A stretch of 57,770 nt of DNA from Comchoanobacter sp040266255. Lineage in GTDB: Bacteria; Pseudomonadota; Gammaproteobacteria; Comchoanobacterales; Comchoanobacteraceae. The stretch is taken from the NCBI GenBank assembly GCA_040266255.1, contig JBDQEV010000002.1, positions 1-57,770 of the forward strand, read 5' to 3'. Of the stretch, positions 9,110-17,728 are shown in pieces. The notes beneath the pieces were generated by a model. The model was given only the letters and a program-made list of their open reading frames with translations. It searched no databases and was not told the DNA's origin. Made by a program: the position numbers and the translations under genes. Position 1 is the first letter of the stretch. Each line of letters begins with the position of its first letter.

Positions 9110-10278
9110 GATTCACTTTCTCTTTCTATTTGTTTGGCCATTTTCAAAAAAATTGCAATTGCACAAAAGTTGATCAATAAATTTGAGCCACCATAACTGA
9201 TTAAAGGCAGTGCAATACCCTTGGTTGGCACTACACCTAAATTGACAGCTATGCTTAAAATTGATGCCATTGACCACCACACCATTATTCCAAACATATA
9301 GCTTGCTTCAAATAATGCATCACTCCTGCATGCTTTGATAATCCAATAAAACATCCTAGCAAAAAGCAATATATAACAAGACAATATAAAAAAGCATCCA
9401 ATCACACCCATTTCTTCTGCCATAATTGCATAAATAAAGTCTGTGTGTGCTTCCGGTAAATATAGCTGTTTTTGCAAACTCTGCCCTAGCCCTACTCCCC
9501 ATAAGCCCCCCCTTGCAATTGCCATTAATGACTGGGTCAGTTGATATCCTTCTGAAAATGCATTGGCCCATGGATCAAAAAAAGTCGTTAATCTAGCCAA
9601 TCGATATGGTGCAGATACAGCAATTACAGCCAGGCCTGTGCTAAAAAGAATTAATAGACTAAAAATATAACGCCAACGCATACCTGCAAAGAAAAGCATT
9701 GATGACCCAATCATAACAATCAAACATAAACTTCCAAAATCAGGCTCCATTAAAATGAGACTTCCAATCAACCCCATCAAGATAAGTGGGATCATAATTG
9801 CTTTAAAATGATGCTGAATATCGTACTGCCGCCGATGAATGTAGCCTGCCATATATAATACGTAAAGCCATTTGGCCAACTCTGAAACTTGTAGATTTAT
9901 CCCAGCAATTGATAGCCAACGTGAAGCACCATTCACTGACTTACCTATACCTGGCACTAATACTAATGCCAGTAAAATACACGCTGAAACAAATCCCAAA
10001 GGTGATACTTTATACCAAAAGCGTGTTGGCAATAAATAACATACCAGTGCAACTGCAAAAGAAATTGCGATGTGGCTTAACTGTCTAATAAAATAAAACC
10101 AACCGTTACCTAACTTATGACTTGCAACAAAGTATGACGCTGAAGTCATGCTAACAAGCCCCCATACTAATAGTAATGAGAAAATCATGACTATATAAAT
10201 ATCAGGCCCTTTCCAATAAGCTTTGGATAATTGTGTCAAAATGCCGTCCTCGGTCAATAAAATCCTTATATTGATCAT
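9100..10278 (-). CDS. ftsW: Lipid II polymerase / division protein FtsW (SEDS family)
   Basis: About 392 residues with roughly ten transmembrane helices. FtsW is the septal SEDS glycosyltransferase that works with FtsI. The signature KGIALPLISYGGSNLL lies near the C-terminus, and the large periplasmic loop carries the GYQLTQSLMAIARGGLWGVGLG block. The start is ambiguous. An ATG at 10278 has AGGTGG eight bases upstream; a GTG at 10290 and TTG codons at 10257 and 10239 are alternatives. All of them lie inside the 3' end of murD. I prefer 10278. It overlaps murG by 10 nt. Confidence 0.92.
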   Translation of the reverse strand: MINIRILLTEDGILTQLSKAYWKGPDIYIVMIFSLLLVWGLVSMTSASYFVASHKLGNGWFYFIRQLSHIAISFAVALVCYLLPTRFWYKVSPLGFVSACILLALVLVPGIGKSVNGASRWLSIAGINLQVSELAKWLYVLYMAGYIHRRQYDIQHHFKAIMIPLILMGLIGSLILMEPDFGSLCLIVMIGSSMLFFAGMRWRYIFSLLILFSTGLAVIAVSAPYRLARLTTFFDPWANAFSEGYQLTQSLMAIARGGLWGVGLGQSLQKQLYLPEAHTDFIYAIMAEEMGVIGCFFILSCYILLFARMFYWIIKACRSDALFEASYMFGIMVWWSMASILSIAVNLGVVPTKGIALPLISYGGSNLLINFCAIAIFLKMAKQIERESESCC

Positions 10279-11308
10279 AACTTGAACCACCTGGTGAAAA
10301 CAAGATCACACGTGACAAATCTATACCCGACAAACAAGACACCATATCTGGAAACCGTTTCTGGCTCAAGTCTTGTAAGCTCTGATAGTTATCACCAATC
10401 ATATACACTTCTATTTTGAACTGTCTAATATAAGTTTGCAGCACCTTGGTACAACATCCCTTCTCGACTCCAGCAAGAATTAGTATAAACCCCCTGTAAG
10501 ACTCAGACACTTGATGAATAGCAGCACAAACAGCATGAATGTTTGTTGCTTTTGAATCATTATAAATCGGATATTGTTTGTATTGCTGTAAACGATATGG
10601 CAACTGCACCAAAAATTGATCTTGTTTTATATGATAACCTAATGCTGTAACCGCCAACTTTGCTAAGTTCCAGTTTTTAGAGTTAATATCTTTAAAATGT
10701 TTAACATCATGTTCTGTAATACAAATGGAGCTTAACTGAAGCATCTTTTGTTTTGTAGCTTGATATGGCTTGATGCCTTGATGCCACTCTAAGTGATCCT
10801 GATCAATGTTTGTGATTATCGCAGCAGATAAGCGAAATTGCGGTGACAGATAATGTAACTGAAAGCTCGATAACTCGAGAATCACATAATCTAGCGGCTG
10901 CTTTAGTGTTTGCAGCAATCCTGGCTGATAGTTCCCATAGATACCTACTGCATAGCCCATTTTACTGAGCATTGTTTGCAAATATACACAAACAGAGCTT
11001 TTACCATTTGTGCCGGTCACTGCAATCACTTGACTGGTTGTATTGAATAAATAATATTCAATATCTAATTGAACTGGTACACCTGCCTTTAACTTAGACC
11101 AAACTGGGTCATTTGGCTGCACGCCTGGACTCAGCCAATACTGCAAAACATCTTCAACATGGTTACAATAAAGATGTTTTAAATCTTCTGGTAACTGATT
11201 AGGCTTTAAAGATAATATCAAACAGGGTCTTTTTTCTTTCAACAGATATCTAGCCGTATGCACAGCTGTCTGCCCTTGCCCGATCAGAACATCTACTAGT
11301 TGAGCCAT
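10202..11308 (-). CDS. murD: UDP-N-acetylmuramoylalanine--D-glutamate ligase MurD
   Basis: 368 residues, clearly shorter than the ~440 of E. coli MurD. MurD adds D-Glu to UDP-MurNAc-L-Ala using ATP. The Mur ligase hallmarks are kept: VTGTNGKSS (P-loop), ELSSFQL, DHLEWHQG, NDSKATN, and LSPGGSSYDQY near the C-terminus. The shortening appears spread over the N-terminal Rossmann domain and central loops rather than being a simple truncation. The ATG overlaps the end of mraY by 13 nt. Confidence 0.92.
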   Translation of the reverse strand: MAQLVDVLIGQGQTAVHTARYLLKEKRPCLILSLKPNQLPEDLKHLYCNHVEDVLQYWLSPGVQPNDPVWSKLKAGVPVQLDIEYYLFNTTSQVIAVTGTNGKSSVCVYLQTMLSKMGYAVGIYGNYQPGLLQTLKQPLDYVILELSSFQLHYLSPQFRLSAAIITNIDQDHLEWHQGIKPYQATKQKMLQLSSICITEHDVKHFKDINSKNWNLAKLAVTALGYHIKQDQFLVQLPYRLQQYKQYPIYNDSKATNIHAVCAAIHQVSESYRGFILILAGVEKGCCTKVLQTYIRQFKIEVYMIGDNYQSLQDLSQKRFPDMVSCLSGIDLSRVILFSPGGSSYDQYKDFIDRGRHFDTIIQSLLERA

Positions 11309-12174
11309 ACTGCAATTGAACCCATCAATAAAGTCAAACAGCCAAAGGCAAGCACAATACTTGTTTCACGATAACCTACTATTTCAAAATGATGATGAAT
11401 TGGTGCCATCTTAAAAACTCTACCATAACCTTTCTTAAAGCATATCACTTGAATGATGACTGATAGCACCTCAACAATCATCACTAAAGCTGGCAAAATA
11501 AAAAAGATCTCGAGCTTCAAATCAATGGCCAACAAAGCCATTAAAGCACCAATAGACAATGATCCTACATCGCCCATAAATATCTTTGCTGGATACCAAT
11601 TATAAAACAAAAATACGCCTAGTGCAGCAATACTAGACTGAATTAATACCAACTGATTACTGCCCCATGCTGTATAAATACCAAAGAACCCCAGAATCAA
11701 AATAGCTTGTGTTGCCGCTAACCCATCTAAACCATCCGTTAAATTAAACGCATTTGATGTTGCAACTAATAAAAACCCAGCAAATAGAGGATAAAGCATA
11801 CCAATATCAACTTTATGTCCAAAAAAATTCAACACTGAATCTAGGTCCATACACATTAAGAGTAATGTGGACAACAATACCTGTATCAGTAACTTTTGCA
11901 TTGCCGTAACACCTCGGCTTGATTGATGCATTACTTTCATATAGTCATCATAGAGCCCAAGCGCACCAAACCCAATTAAGCACAATCCATATACTGAAAA
12001 AACCTGATCTATACACCTTAATAAAATAGCAAGCAATACAAGTAGTCCACCCATTGTAGGCGTGCCTAATTTATGATGATGCTTAGCTCCATCATCTCGA
12101 TATGGCTGCACAATCATTGCCAACTTTGGTGCACCATAATAAAAGCAAAGATAACTGATAATAAAAGCAATCAT
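11296..12174 (-). CDS. mraY: Phospho-MurNAc-pentapeptide transferase MraY
   Basis: 292 residues in a multi-pass membrane enzyme that makes lipid I from UDP-MurNAc-pentapeptide and undecaprenyl phosphate. Motifs: KLGTPTMGG, NAFNLTDGLDGLA with its catalytic acidic residues, FMGDVGSLSIGA, and the APIHHHFE histidine block. The start is set at ATG 12174 because it forms an ATGA overlap with the murF stop. A longer TTG frame from 12216 would overlap murF by 46 nt and adds nothing conserved. It lacks roughly the first 20 residues found before helix 1 in E. coli MraY. Confidence 0.92.
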   Translation of the reverse strand: MIAFIISYLCFYYGAPKLAMIVQPYRDDGAKHHHKLGTPTMGGLLVLLAILLRCIDQVFSVYGLCLIGFGALGLYDDYMKVMHQSSRGVTAMQKLLIQVLLSTLLLMCMDLDSVLNFFGHKVDIGMLYPLFAGFLLVATSNAFNLTDGLDGLAATQAILILGFFGIYTAWGSNQLVLIQSSIAALGVFLFYNWYPAKIFMGDVGSLSIGALMALLAIDLKLEIFFILPALVMIVEVLSVIIQVICFKKGYGRVFKMAPIHHHFEIVGYRETSIVLAFGCLTLLMGSIAVWLN

Positions 12175-13352
12175 AATATTGATTCCATTTTTAAATGCCT
12201 TGAGCCCTTGATCCAAACGACGTAGTCTTGACTGCTATATTGATTCAGTAGAGAATCCAGTGCTGCTTCATCCGACACAAATGATGCCTCGCCCAAATAC
12301 GACATCCAAGGCTCATACATTGCAGGGCCATAAAAAATAACATGTTCTAAATCAGCACAGTTTAACCTTTTAACGAAGAACTGATGCACCTTTGCTGATT
12401 GCGCACCAAGCCCTCCCATCTCTCCAGCTACTAACACTTTCTTTTGCCTGTAGCAACTGAGTGCCTCCAAAGCATAGAAATAAGCCATTAGACTTGCATT
12501 GTAGCTATCATCAATCCATACCGCGCCATTACTGTGCAACTTTAAACAAGCACGTTGAGCAACGCTTTCAATCGCCAATGTTTTTGGGTGCTTTAATCCC
12601 AATAGATTTAAGACTGCTATCACCCCTGAAACAACAGTTTGACTCACTCTACAAGTATAAGATTGTTGTAACTTTACCAACCTCTGATTCAGCATAACGC
12701 CATGTTGATCATAATATGCTTCCAATACAGGCTTCACAGTTTGAAACTTTCGTCTTGATGTATAAATCAGCTGTGTATGAGGTGCAGAAATCTTTATCTT
12801 CTCAGCCCATATACCCTGATTAGAATTCAAATCTTGAAGGTGCGTTGCTCCTATCTCAGTAATCACTGCAATATCAGGCTGTACCATATCAACGAGATAG
12901 TCCATATCAAATGGCTTCGCAACACCCATTTCTAAGATCAAGTACTCAGTACTCAACGGTGCTTTCAAAATAGTTAATGCGCAACCAATTTCATTATTTT
13001 GATTACCCTGGGTGGCAATCACTTTTCCATAATTTGATAAGACAACTCGTAAACTTTGTGTCAAAGTTGTTTTACCAACACTGCCAGTCACACCAATCAC
13101 TACTGCATTAAGTTGCTTAATGTAAAGCCTAGCTGCTTCTTTCAACCACAATACTGTATCTGGCACATCAACTGTTCCACCGTTTTCTGCAATCACAATA
13201 CTAGCACCATTCTCATATGCTTTTGCAATGAATTGATGCCCCCCTCTCAATGCAACAAAAATATCTCCAGGCATCACCTTCCGACTATCGACTTTGATAG
13301 CTTGTAGCTGACTATAAGTGCTTAAGCCAATCTGTTCCAACTCACTTGGCAT
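12171..13352 (-). CDS. murF: UDP-MurNAc-tripeptide--D-Ala-D-Ala ligase MurF
   Basis: 393 residues. MurF attaches the D-Ala-D-Ala dipeptide made by Ddl. Seen in order: the substrate domain VDSRKVMPGDIFVAL, the P-loop GVTGSVGKTT, GNQNNEIG, EMGVAKPFDM, ITEIGATHL and DDSYNAS. It is shorter than E. coli MurF (452), beginning later in the first domain. The ATG overlaps murE by 11 nt, and the stop overlaps the mraY ATG as ATGA. The partner enzyme, the tandem Ddl, is encoded at the end of the same operon. Confidence 0.93.
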   Translation of the reverse strand: MPSELEQIGLSTYSQLQAIKVDSRKVMPGDIFVALRGGHQFIAKAYENGASIVIAENGGTVDVPDTVLWLKEAARLYIKQLNAVVIGVTGSVGKTTLTQSLRVVLSNYGKVIATQGNQNNEIGCALTILKAPLSTEYLILEMGVAKPFDMDYLVDMVQPDIAVITEIGATHLQDLNSNQGIWAEKIKISAPHTQLIYTSRRKFQTVKPVLEAYYDQHGVMLNQRLVKLQQSYTCRVSQTVVSGVIAVLNLLGLKHPKTLAIESVAQRACLKLHSNGAVWIDDSYNASLMAYFYALEALSCYRQKKVLVAGEMGGLGAQSAKVHQFFVKRLNCADLEHVIFYGPAMYEPWMSYLGEASFVSDEAALDSLLNQYSSQDYVVWIKGSRHLKMESIL

Positions 13353-14811
13353 ACACTATACTCTCTAGAATTTCTAGATCAGTCATTTCAGCATGTGAAG
13401 AAACAATGTAAGACTTCTCATCTCCCATTCCTGCAATTAAAACAACATCACCTGGTTTAGCTGCAGATACAGCATGCTCAATGGCGGCAAAACGACATGG
13501 GTATAACTGTGTTAAGTGTGGGCACTTCATTCCAGAGAGAATAGCTTGACTAATACTTTCAAAATCTTCTCCTCTGTTATTATCTGATGTAATACATATT
13601 ATATCTGCAAGCCTTTCTGAAATAGTACCCATTTTAGGCCGTTTAATCTGATCACGATCTCCACCACAACCAAACACAACCCATAATCGTCCCTTAGCTT
13701 GTTGCTTTAAAACTTTCAATACGTGTTCAAATGCATCAGGCGTATGCGCAAAATCAATAAATACCAGAGGCTGTATTCCTTCATATTGAAGGGGCACCAT
13801 TCTGCCTGGTATCACATCTATCGACCCAAGTGCAATAGCAGCTTTTTCCGAATCAAACCCTGCACTACATAAAGCTGCATGTGCTAACAACAAATTATAT
13901 GCATTAAACTCACCGATCAATTTGCTTTTAATCTTAACTTTGGATTGATGTGTTAAAATAGATAGAACCATGCCGTGAATACCTTCTAACTCAAGTTGTG
14001 CAAAGCTCCACTTTGCATATGATCGAGGATACCCTTTGAAACTACAGGCCCAGATCACACCTTTAAGCTGCTTAGATAAATACTGACCACTTGGGTCATC
14101 AATATTGATAACTGATGACGCAACAGTAGGCATCTGAAATAATATTTTCTTAGCACTAAGATAATCATTAATGGTTTTATGATAATCCATATGCTCATGT
14201 GTTAGATTCGTAAAGACAGCAATATCAACCGCAACTTGTTCTAGTCTACCCTGGACTAAACCATGCGAGGAGGCCTCAAATGCAATGTACTCTGCGTCTT
14301 TATCTCTTAAGTTAGCAAGATAGTGATTCATATCAACAACATGAGGTGTGGTTAATCCCATTTTTTTTAACTGTCCGGGCAAACCATAGCCTAATGTACC
14401 AATATATCCCGATTGTTTATTCATGCTTTGAATGGCACGAGAGATTAAATATGCGACTGAAGTTTTTCCATTTGTGCCCGTAACGCCTATCATCTGCATA
14501 TGCGATGAAGGATCCGCATAGAACTCTTGCGCCAACAATGCAACCTCTGATTGCCAATTTTTCAATACAATTAATGGCACATTCATTTGCCCACTTGGTG
14601 TCACCGCACAGAAAATTGCACTGACATTCTTCTCTTCTGCCTCACAAACCTCTTCTACCGTTGGCGCATACTTGACCCAAACATCACCACGTTCAATACT
14701 GTCTAGACGAGAAACCATTCCACTGACAAACAGTTCATGATCATACTCATAGCCAACTACACTCAATAAATCACTCAGCTGGATATGGTAGCAGCCTCTG
14801 ACTTCTAACAT
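13342..14811 (-). CDS. murE: UDP-MurNAc-L-Ala-D-Glu--diamino acid ligase MurE
   Basis: 489 residues. MurE adds the third stem-peptide residue, meso-diaminopimelate in nearly all gammaproteobacteria. Motifs: P-loop GVTGTNGKTS (109-118), FEASSHGL, TNLTHEHMDYHKT, a lysine pair near 221 that supplies the carbamylated Lys, and DFAHTPDAFEHVL. The amino-acid selectivity motif, DNPR in DAP-type enzymes, reads DNNR at 410-413: the arginine that contacts DAP is kept and the proline is replaced. The ATG at 14811 has a very strong AAGGAGG Shine-Dalgarno and lies 41 nt inside ftsI. Confidence 0.93.
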   Translation of the reverse strand: MLEVRGCYHIQLSDLLSVVGYEYDHELFVSGMVSRLDSIERGDVWVKYAPTVEEVCEAEEKNVSAIFCAVTPSGQMNVPLIVLKNWQSEVALLAQEFYADPSSHMQMIGVTGTNGKTSVAYLISRAIQSMNKQSGYIGTLGYGLPGQLKKMGLTTPHVVDMNHYLANLRDKDAEYIAFEASSHGLVQGRLEQVAVDIAVFTNLTHEHMDYHKTINDYLSAKKILFQMPTVASSVINIDDPSGQYLSKQLKGVIWACSFKGYPRSYAKWSFAQLELEGIHGMVLSILTHQSKVKIKSKLIGEFNAYNLLLAHAALCSAGFDSEKAAIALGSIDVIPGRMVPLQYEGIQPLVFIDFAHTPDAFEHVLKVLKQQAKGRLWVVFGCGGDRDQIKRPKMGTISERLADIICITSDNNRGEDFESISQAILSGMKCPHLTQLYPCRFAAIEHAVSAAKPGDVVLIAGMGDEKSYIVSSHAEMTDLEILESIVYAK

Positions 14812-16441
14812 TTAAACCCTCCTTGGTTTGATGATAATGTAATGCAATTTTCATCAATTTTGAAAAAATAGGTGCTGCAACCTTTCCTCCATAGTAGCCA
14901 TTCTTTTTTGGTCCATCCACCATGACTGCAACCACAATTTTTGGGGCATTTGATGGCGCAAAACCGACAAAAGATGACACATAAGACTTCTGATACTCAC
15001 CAGTTTTTGATAACTTTCTGGCAGTTCCAGATTTCCCGGCAACACTAATACCTGGCACTGCTGCATTTCGACTGCTCACACCATGCGCAACAACCCTCTC
15101 CATCATTTGAGTTACGGTTTTAGCGACTTCTGAAGATAGAACTTGCTCTGAGTCTGGGCGAACACTGTCTTTCAGCATATGAACACCAACATCTTTGCCC
15201 TGATTTGCAATAATATTGAACGCTCTTGCAATCACTACAAGATTCATTGACAAACCATAACCATATGCCATTGTCGCCAGTTCAACCTGACTGCCTTCAC
15301 GATGCCTTCCCACCGTTTCACCTACCAGGGATAAATAGCTGGGTGTAAATAAGCCTAACCTCTGTAGATGCTTAATTAAATATCCATCAGGTAAAGTTTG
15401 TGCAAGCCGTACCATTGCAATATTAGATGACTTTTCTAATACCTCTTTTATCTTGAGCTTAGAAAAATATTGATGATCATTGATTATCTTTCCACCAAGA
15501 TCGAGCCCACCTTCATCAATTTCAATTTCAGCATCTAGGTCTAGTGGCTTGTGGGTTAAAATTGCACTCATCACCAACGGTTTAATGATTGACCCTGGCT
15601 CAAATAGCTCACTGATCGATAAATTTTTTGTCAAGCTATCTAGGTTTTTTAATGCTGTGTTAGGGTCAAAACTTGGATAATTCAACATCGCCAACACCTC
15701 CCCTGATTCAACATCCAGTATCACTGCTGCAGCTTGCTCTGCATCATGATACGCAACTGCTTTTTCAAGTTCTTGCCAACCAAGCTGCTGTATTCTTGCA
15801 TCTATACTCAAAACCAAGTTTGCACCATCACTTGATTGTTTGCTCTCAAACACTTGATGAATTTGACCCAGCAAGTTTTGAGAAATGCGCATTAACCCAT
15901 CTTGCCCTTTTAAGTAATCATCAAATAAGTATTCTATACCTAAGACGCCCTTACTCTCTGCACCTAATATCCCAATCACTTGCGATACTGCTTTTCCCAG
16001 TGGGTAAAATCTACCTTCTCTACTTTCAACCTCAATACCCGAAAGTCCCATTGCTGTTATGGCTTTTGCTTGATAAGCATCAAGCACGGAATTAAAATAA
16101 AACCATTTTTCTGACCTCAAAGCTTGATCCTTTCTGATATCTTTACTTAAAATGCCTGCAAGCTGTTGCGCTTCATTCTCAGTTAGCTTTAATTGTTTTG
16201 GGTGAATCTTTAAACGATATGATGACACTGCGATACTGAGAGGGTAATGATATCGGTCTTGAATTTCCCCTCTTCTAGCTGCAAATGACAGTGTTCTCTC
16301 AGTCCTAGTCTGGCTGTTCTCCATCAAGAATTTTGAGTTATTTTTTATAATATAGAAGTGCATTAAGCCTACACCAAAAAATAGGCTCAATATAATTAAT
16401 CCAACGCTATATACCCTTAAATAGGCGTATCTTCTACCCAT
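14771..16441 (-). CDS. ftsI: Penicillin-binding protein 3, septal transpeptidase FtsI
   Basis: 556 residues. A single N-terminal membrane anchor (about 9-33) is followed by the PBP dimerisation domain (RRGEIQDRYHYPL) and a class B transpeptidase domain. The active-site SxxK is in FEPGSIIKP, the SxN motif in EKSSNIAM, and the KTG-type motif is KSGTARKL. It crosslinks septal peptidoglycan in the periplasm together with FtsW. Its ATG overlaps ftsL by 25 nt. Assignment to FtsI rather than PBP2 rests on position between ftsL and murE. Confidence 0.94.
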   Translation of the reverse strand: MGRRYAYLRVYSVGLIILSLFFGVGLMHFYIIKNNSKFLMENSQTRTERTLSFAARRGEIQDRYHYPLSIAVSSYRLKIHPKQLKLTENEAQQLAGILSKDIRKDQALRSEKWFYFNSVLDAYQAKAITAMGLSGIEVESREGRFYPLGKAVSQVIGILGAESKGVLGIEYLFDDYLKGQDGLMRISQNLLGQIHQVFESKQSSDGANLVLSIDARIQQLGWQELEKAVAYHDAEQAAAVILDVESGEVLAMLNYPSFDPNTALKNLDSLTKNLSISELFEPGSIIKPLVMSAILTHKPLDLDAEIEIDEGGLDLGGKIINDHQYFSKLKIKEVLEKSSNIAMVRLAQTLPDGYLIKHLQRLGLFTPSYLSLVGETVGRHREGSQVELATMAYGYGLSMNLVVIARAFNIIANQGKDVGVHMLKDSVRPDSEQVLSSEVAKTVTQMMERVVAHGVSSRNAAVPGISVAGKSGTARKLSKTGEYQKSYVSSFVGFAPSNAPKIVVAVMVDGPKKNGYYGGKVAAPIFSKLMKIALHYHQTKEGLNVRSQRLLPYPAE

Positions 16442-16677
16442 GGAGGTAGTCTTCTCGGCAATGCATATCCTTCTCCTTTTGCCTGAAGTGGTAACAGTGA
16501 CATACTCTTATAGTACTCAACTATTGTTGTATTGTATAGCAATTGACGTTGATGAATCTCTCTAGAAACTTGCTGAAGTTGTGTAAACGTATGTTGCCTC
16601 TCTAATCTCACAAATAATAGCGTCAATAATAAAACGATATTACAAACCAACATACCCAGTCGATAATAAGTACTCAT
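16417..16677 (-). CDS. ftsL: Cell division protein FtsL
   Basis: 86 residues: a short cytoplasmic N-terminus, one transmembrane helix (about 8-24), and a periplasmic coiled-coil-like segment (RLERQHTFTQLQQVSREI). FtsL bridges FtsQ/FtsB and FtsWI at the septum. Sequence conservation of FtsL is low, so the call rests on topology, size and the conserved slot between rsmH and ftsI. Its ATG overlaps the rsmH stop as ATGA. Confidence 0.85.
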   Translation of the reverse strand: MSTYYRLGMLVCNIVLLLTLLFVRLERQHTFTQLQQVSREIHQRQLLYNTTIVEYYKSMSLLPLQAKGEGYALPRRLPPWVEDTPI

Positions 16678-17558
16678 CTCATCTTTTCCATCACTCTAAC
16701 ATATGCACTTCTAGAGCGAACATTCTCACGAACTTCTTCCGGAGATGGTTTTTCTTTTGACAACAGTTTAAACAAATACTCCCCATCTTTAATCTTATAA
16801 CGTCGAATAAATGCTTTAATCAAACGGTGCTCTAACCCATGAAAGCTAATTGCAACTAGCCGTCCCCCAACTTTCAGTGACGCCACACTTCCTTCTAATA
16901 AAGACTCAAGTTCACCTAACTCCTGGTTAACAACCATTCTCACAGCCTGAAATGTTCGAGTCGCAGGATGTTTAATCCCATCCTTTTTCACCCCAGCACT
17001 GATCACTAGATTCGCCAAACACAATGTTGAATCCGTTAATTTATTCTCTCTTCTAGCCTGAATAATAGCCTTTGCAACTCTTCTTGCATGACGCTCTTCA
17101 CCAAGATCAAATAAAACATCAACTAAAGTATGCTCACTAACTTGCATTAGGTACTGATATGCAGTCACTTTAGCAGTTTGATCCATTCGCATATCCAAAG
17201 GTCCATCTTGCCTGAAACTAAATCCTCTTTCTCCTTGATCCAGTTGAGGAGAGCTCACGCCAATATCCATTAAAATCCCATCAACATCACCTAATAGCCC
17301 CTGTTGAGATAGATATGGTTTTAAATTTGAGAAAGATTGATGAACAATAGTGACTCTCTTATCATGTGCTAAACTTTCTTTAGCATGCTTTATCGCATCA
17401 ACATCTTGGTCTATACAAATCAATCTTCCTGATTCTCCCAACTGCTTTAAGATTGCCTGACTATGACCACCTCTGCCGTATGTGACATCAATATATAATC
17501 CATCTTTTTTAATATCCAATCCTTCAATACATTCTGCTAGCATCACCGACTTATGCAT
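16674..17558 (-). CDS. rsmH: 16S rRNA m4C1402 methyltransferase RsmH (MraW)
   Basis: 294 residues. RsmH N4-methylates C1402 of 16S rRNA using SAM. Visible blocks: HKSVMLAECIEGL at the N-terminus, VTYGRGGHS (SAM loop), ICIDQDVDAI, MDIGVSSPQLD with ERGFSFRQDGPLDMRMD, and VAISFHGLEHRLIK. A GTG at 17561 sits directly before ATG 17558; AAAGG with 7-nt spacing favours the ATG. It is the first gene of the dcw operon here. No mraZ lies upstream; instead a 170-bp divergent region separates it from the orphan gene at 17729. Confidence 0.94.
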   Translation of the reverse strand: MHKSVMLAECIEGLDIKKDGLYIDVTYGRGGHSQAILKQLGESGRLICIDQDVDAIKHAKESLAHDKRVTIVHQSFSNLKPYLSQQGLLGDVDGILMDIGVSSPQLDQGERGFSFRQDGPLDMRMDQTAKVTAYQYLMQVSEHTLVDVLFDLGEERHARRVAKAIIQARRENKLTDSTLCLANLVISAGVKKDGIKHPATRTFQAVRMVVNQELGELESLLEGSVASLKVGGRLVAISFHGLEHRLIKAFIRRYKIKDGEYLFKLLSKEKPSPEEVRENVRSRSAYVRVMEKMR

Positions 17559-17728
17559 CACTTCACCTTTATTTCTACTGCATAGAGAATTACTTCATTA
17601 AAACTCTTCATGCCATTAATTTAACATACAAAATTTATAATTGATACATCTCTTATCTTTCAAGTAATTTTATATAGAACTGCGCTTGCAAGATTTAAAG
17701 TCATCAGTTACTTTGAATACTAGGTGAT

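Noticed and set aside
11296..12216. Longer mraY frame from TTG 12216
   Set aside because: It overlaps murF by 46 nt; the ATGA overlap at 12174 gives a better start and full motif coverage.
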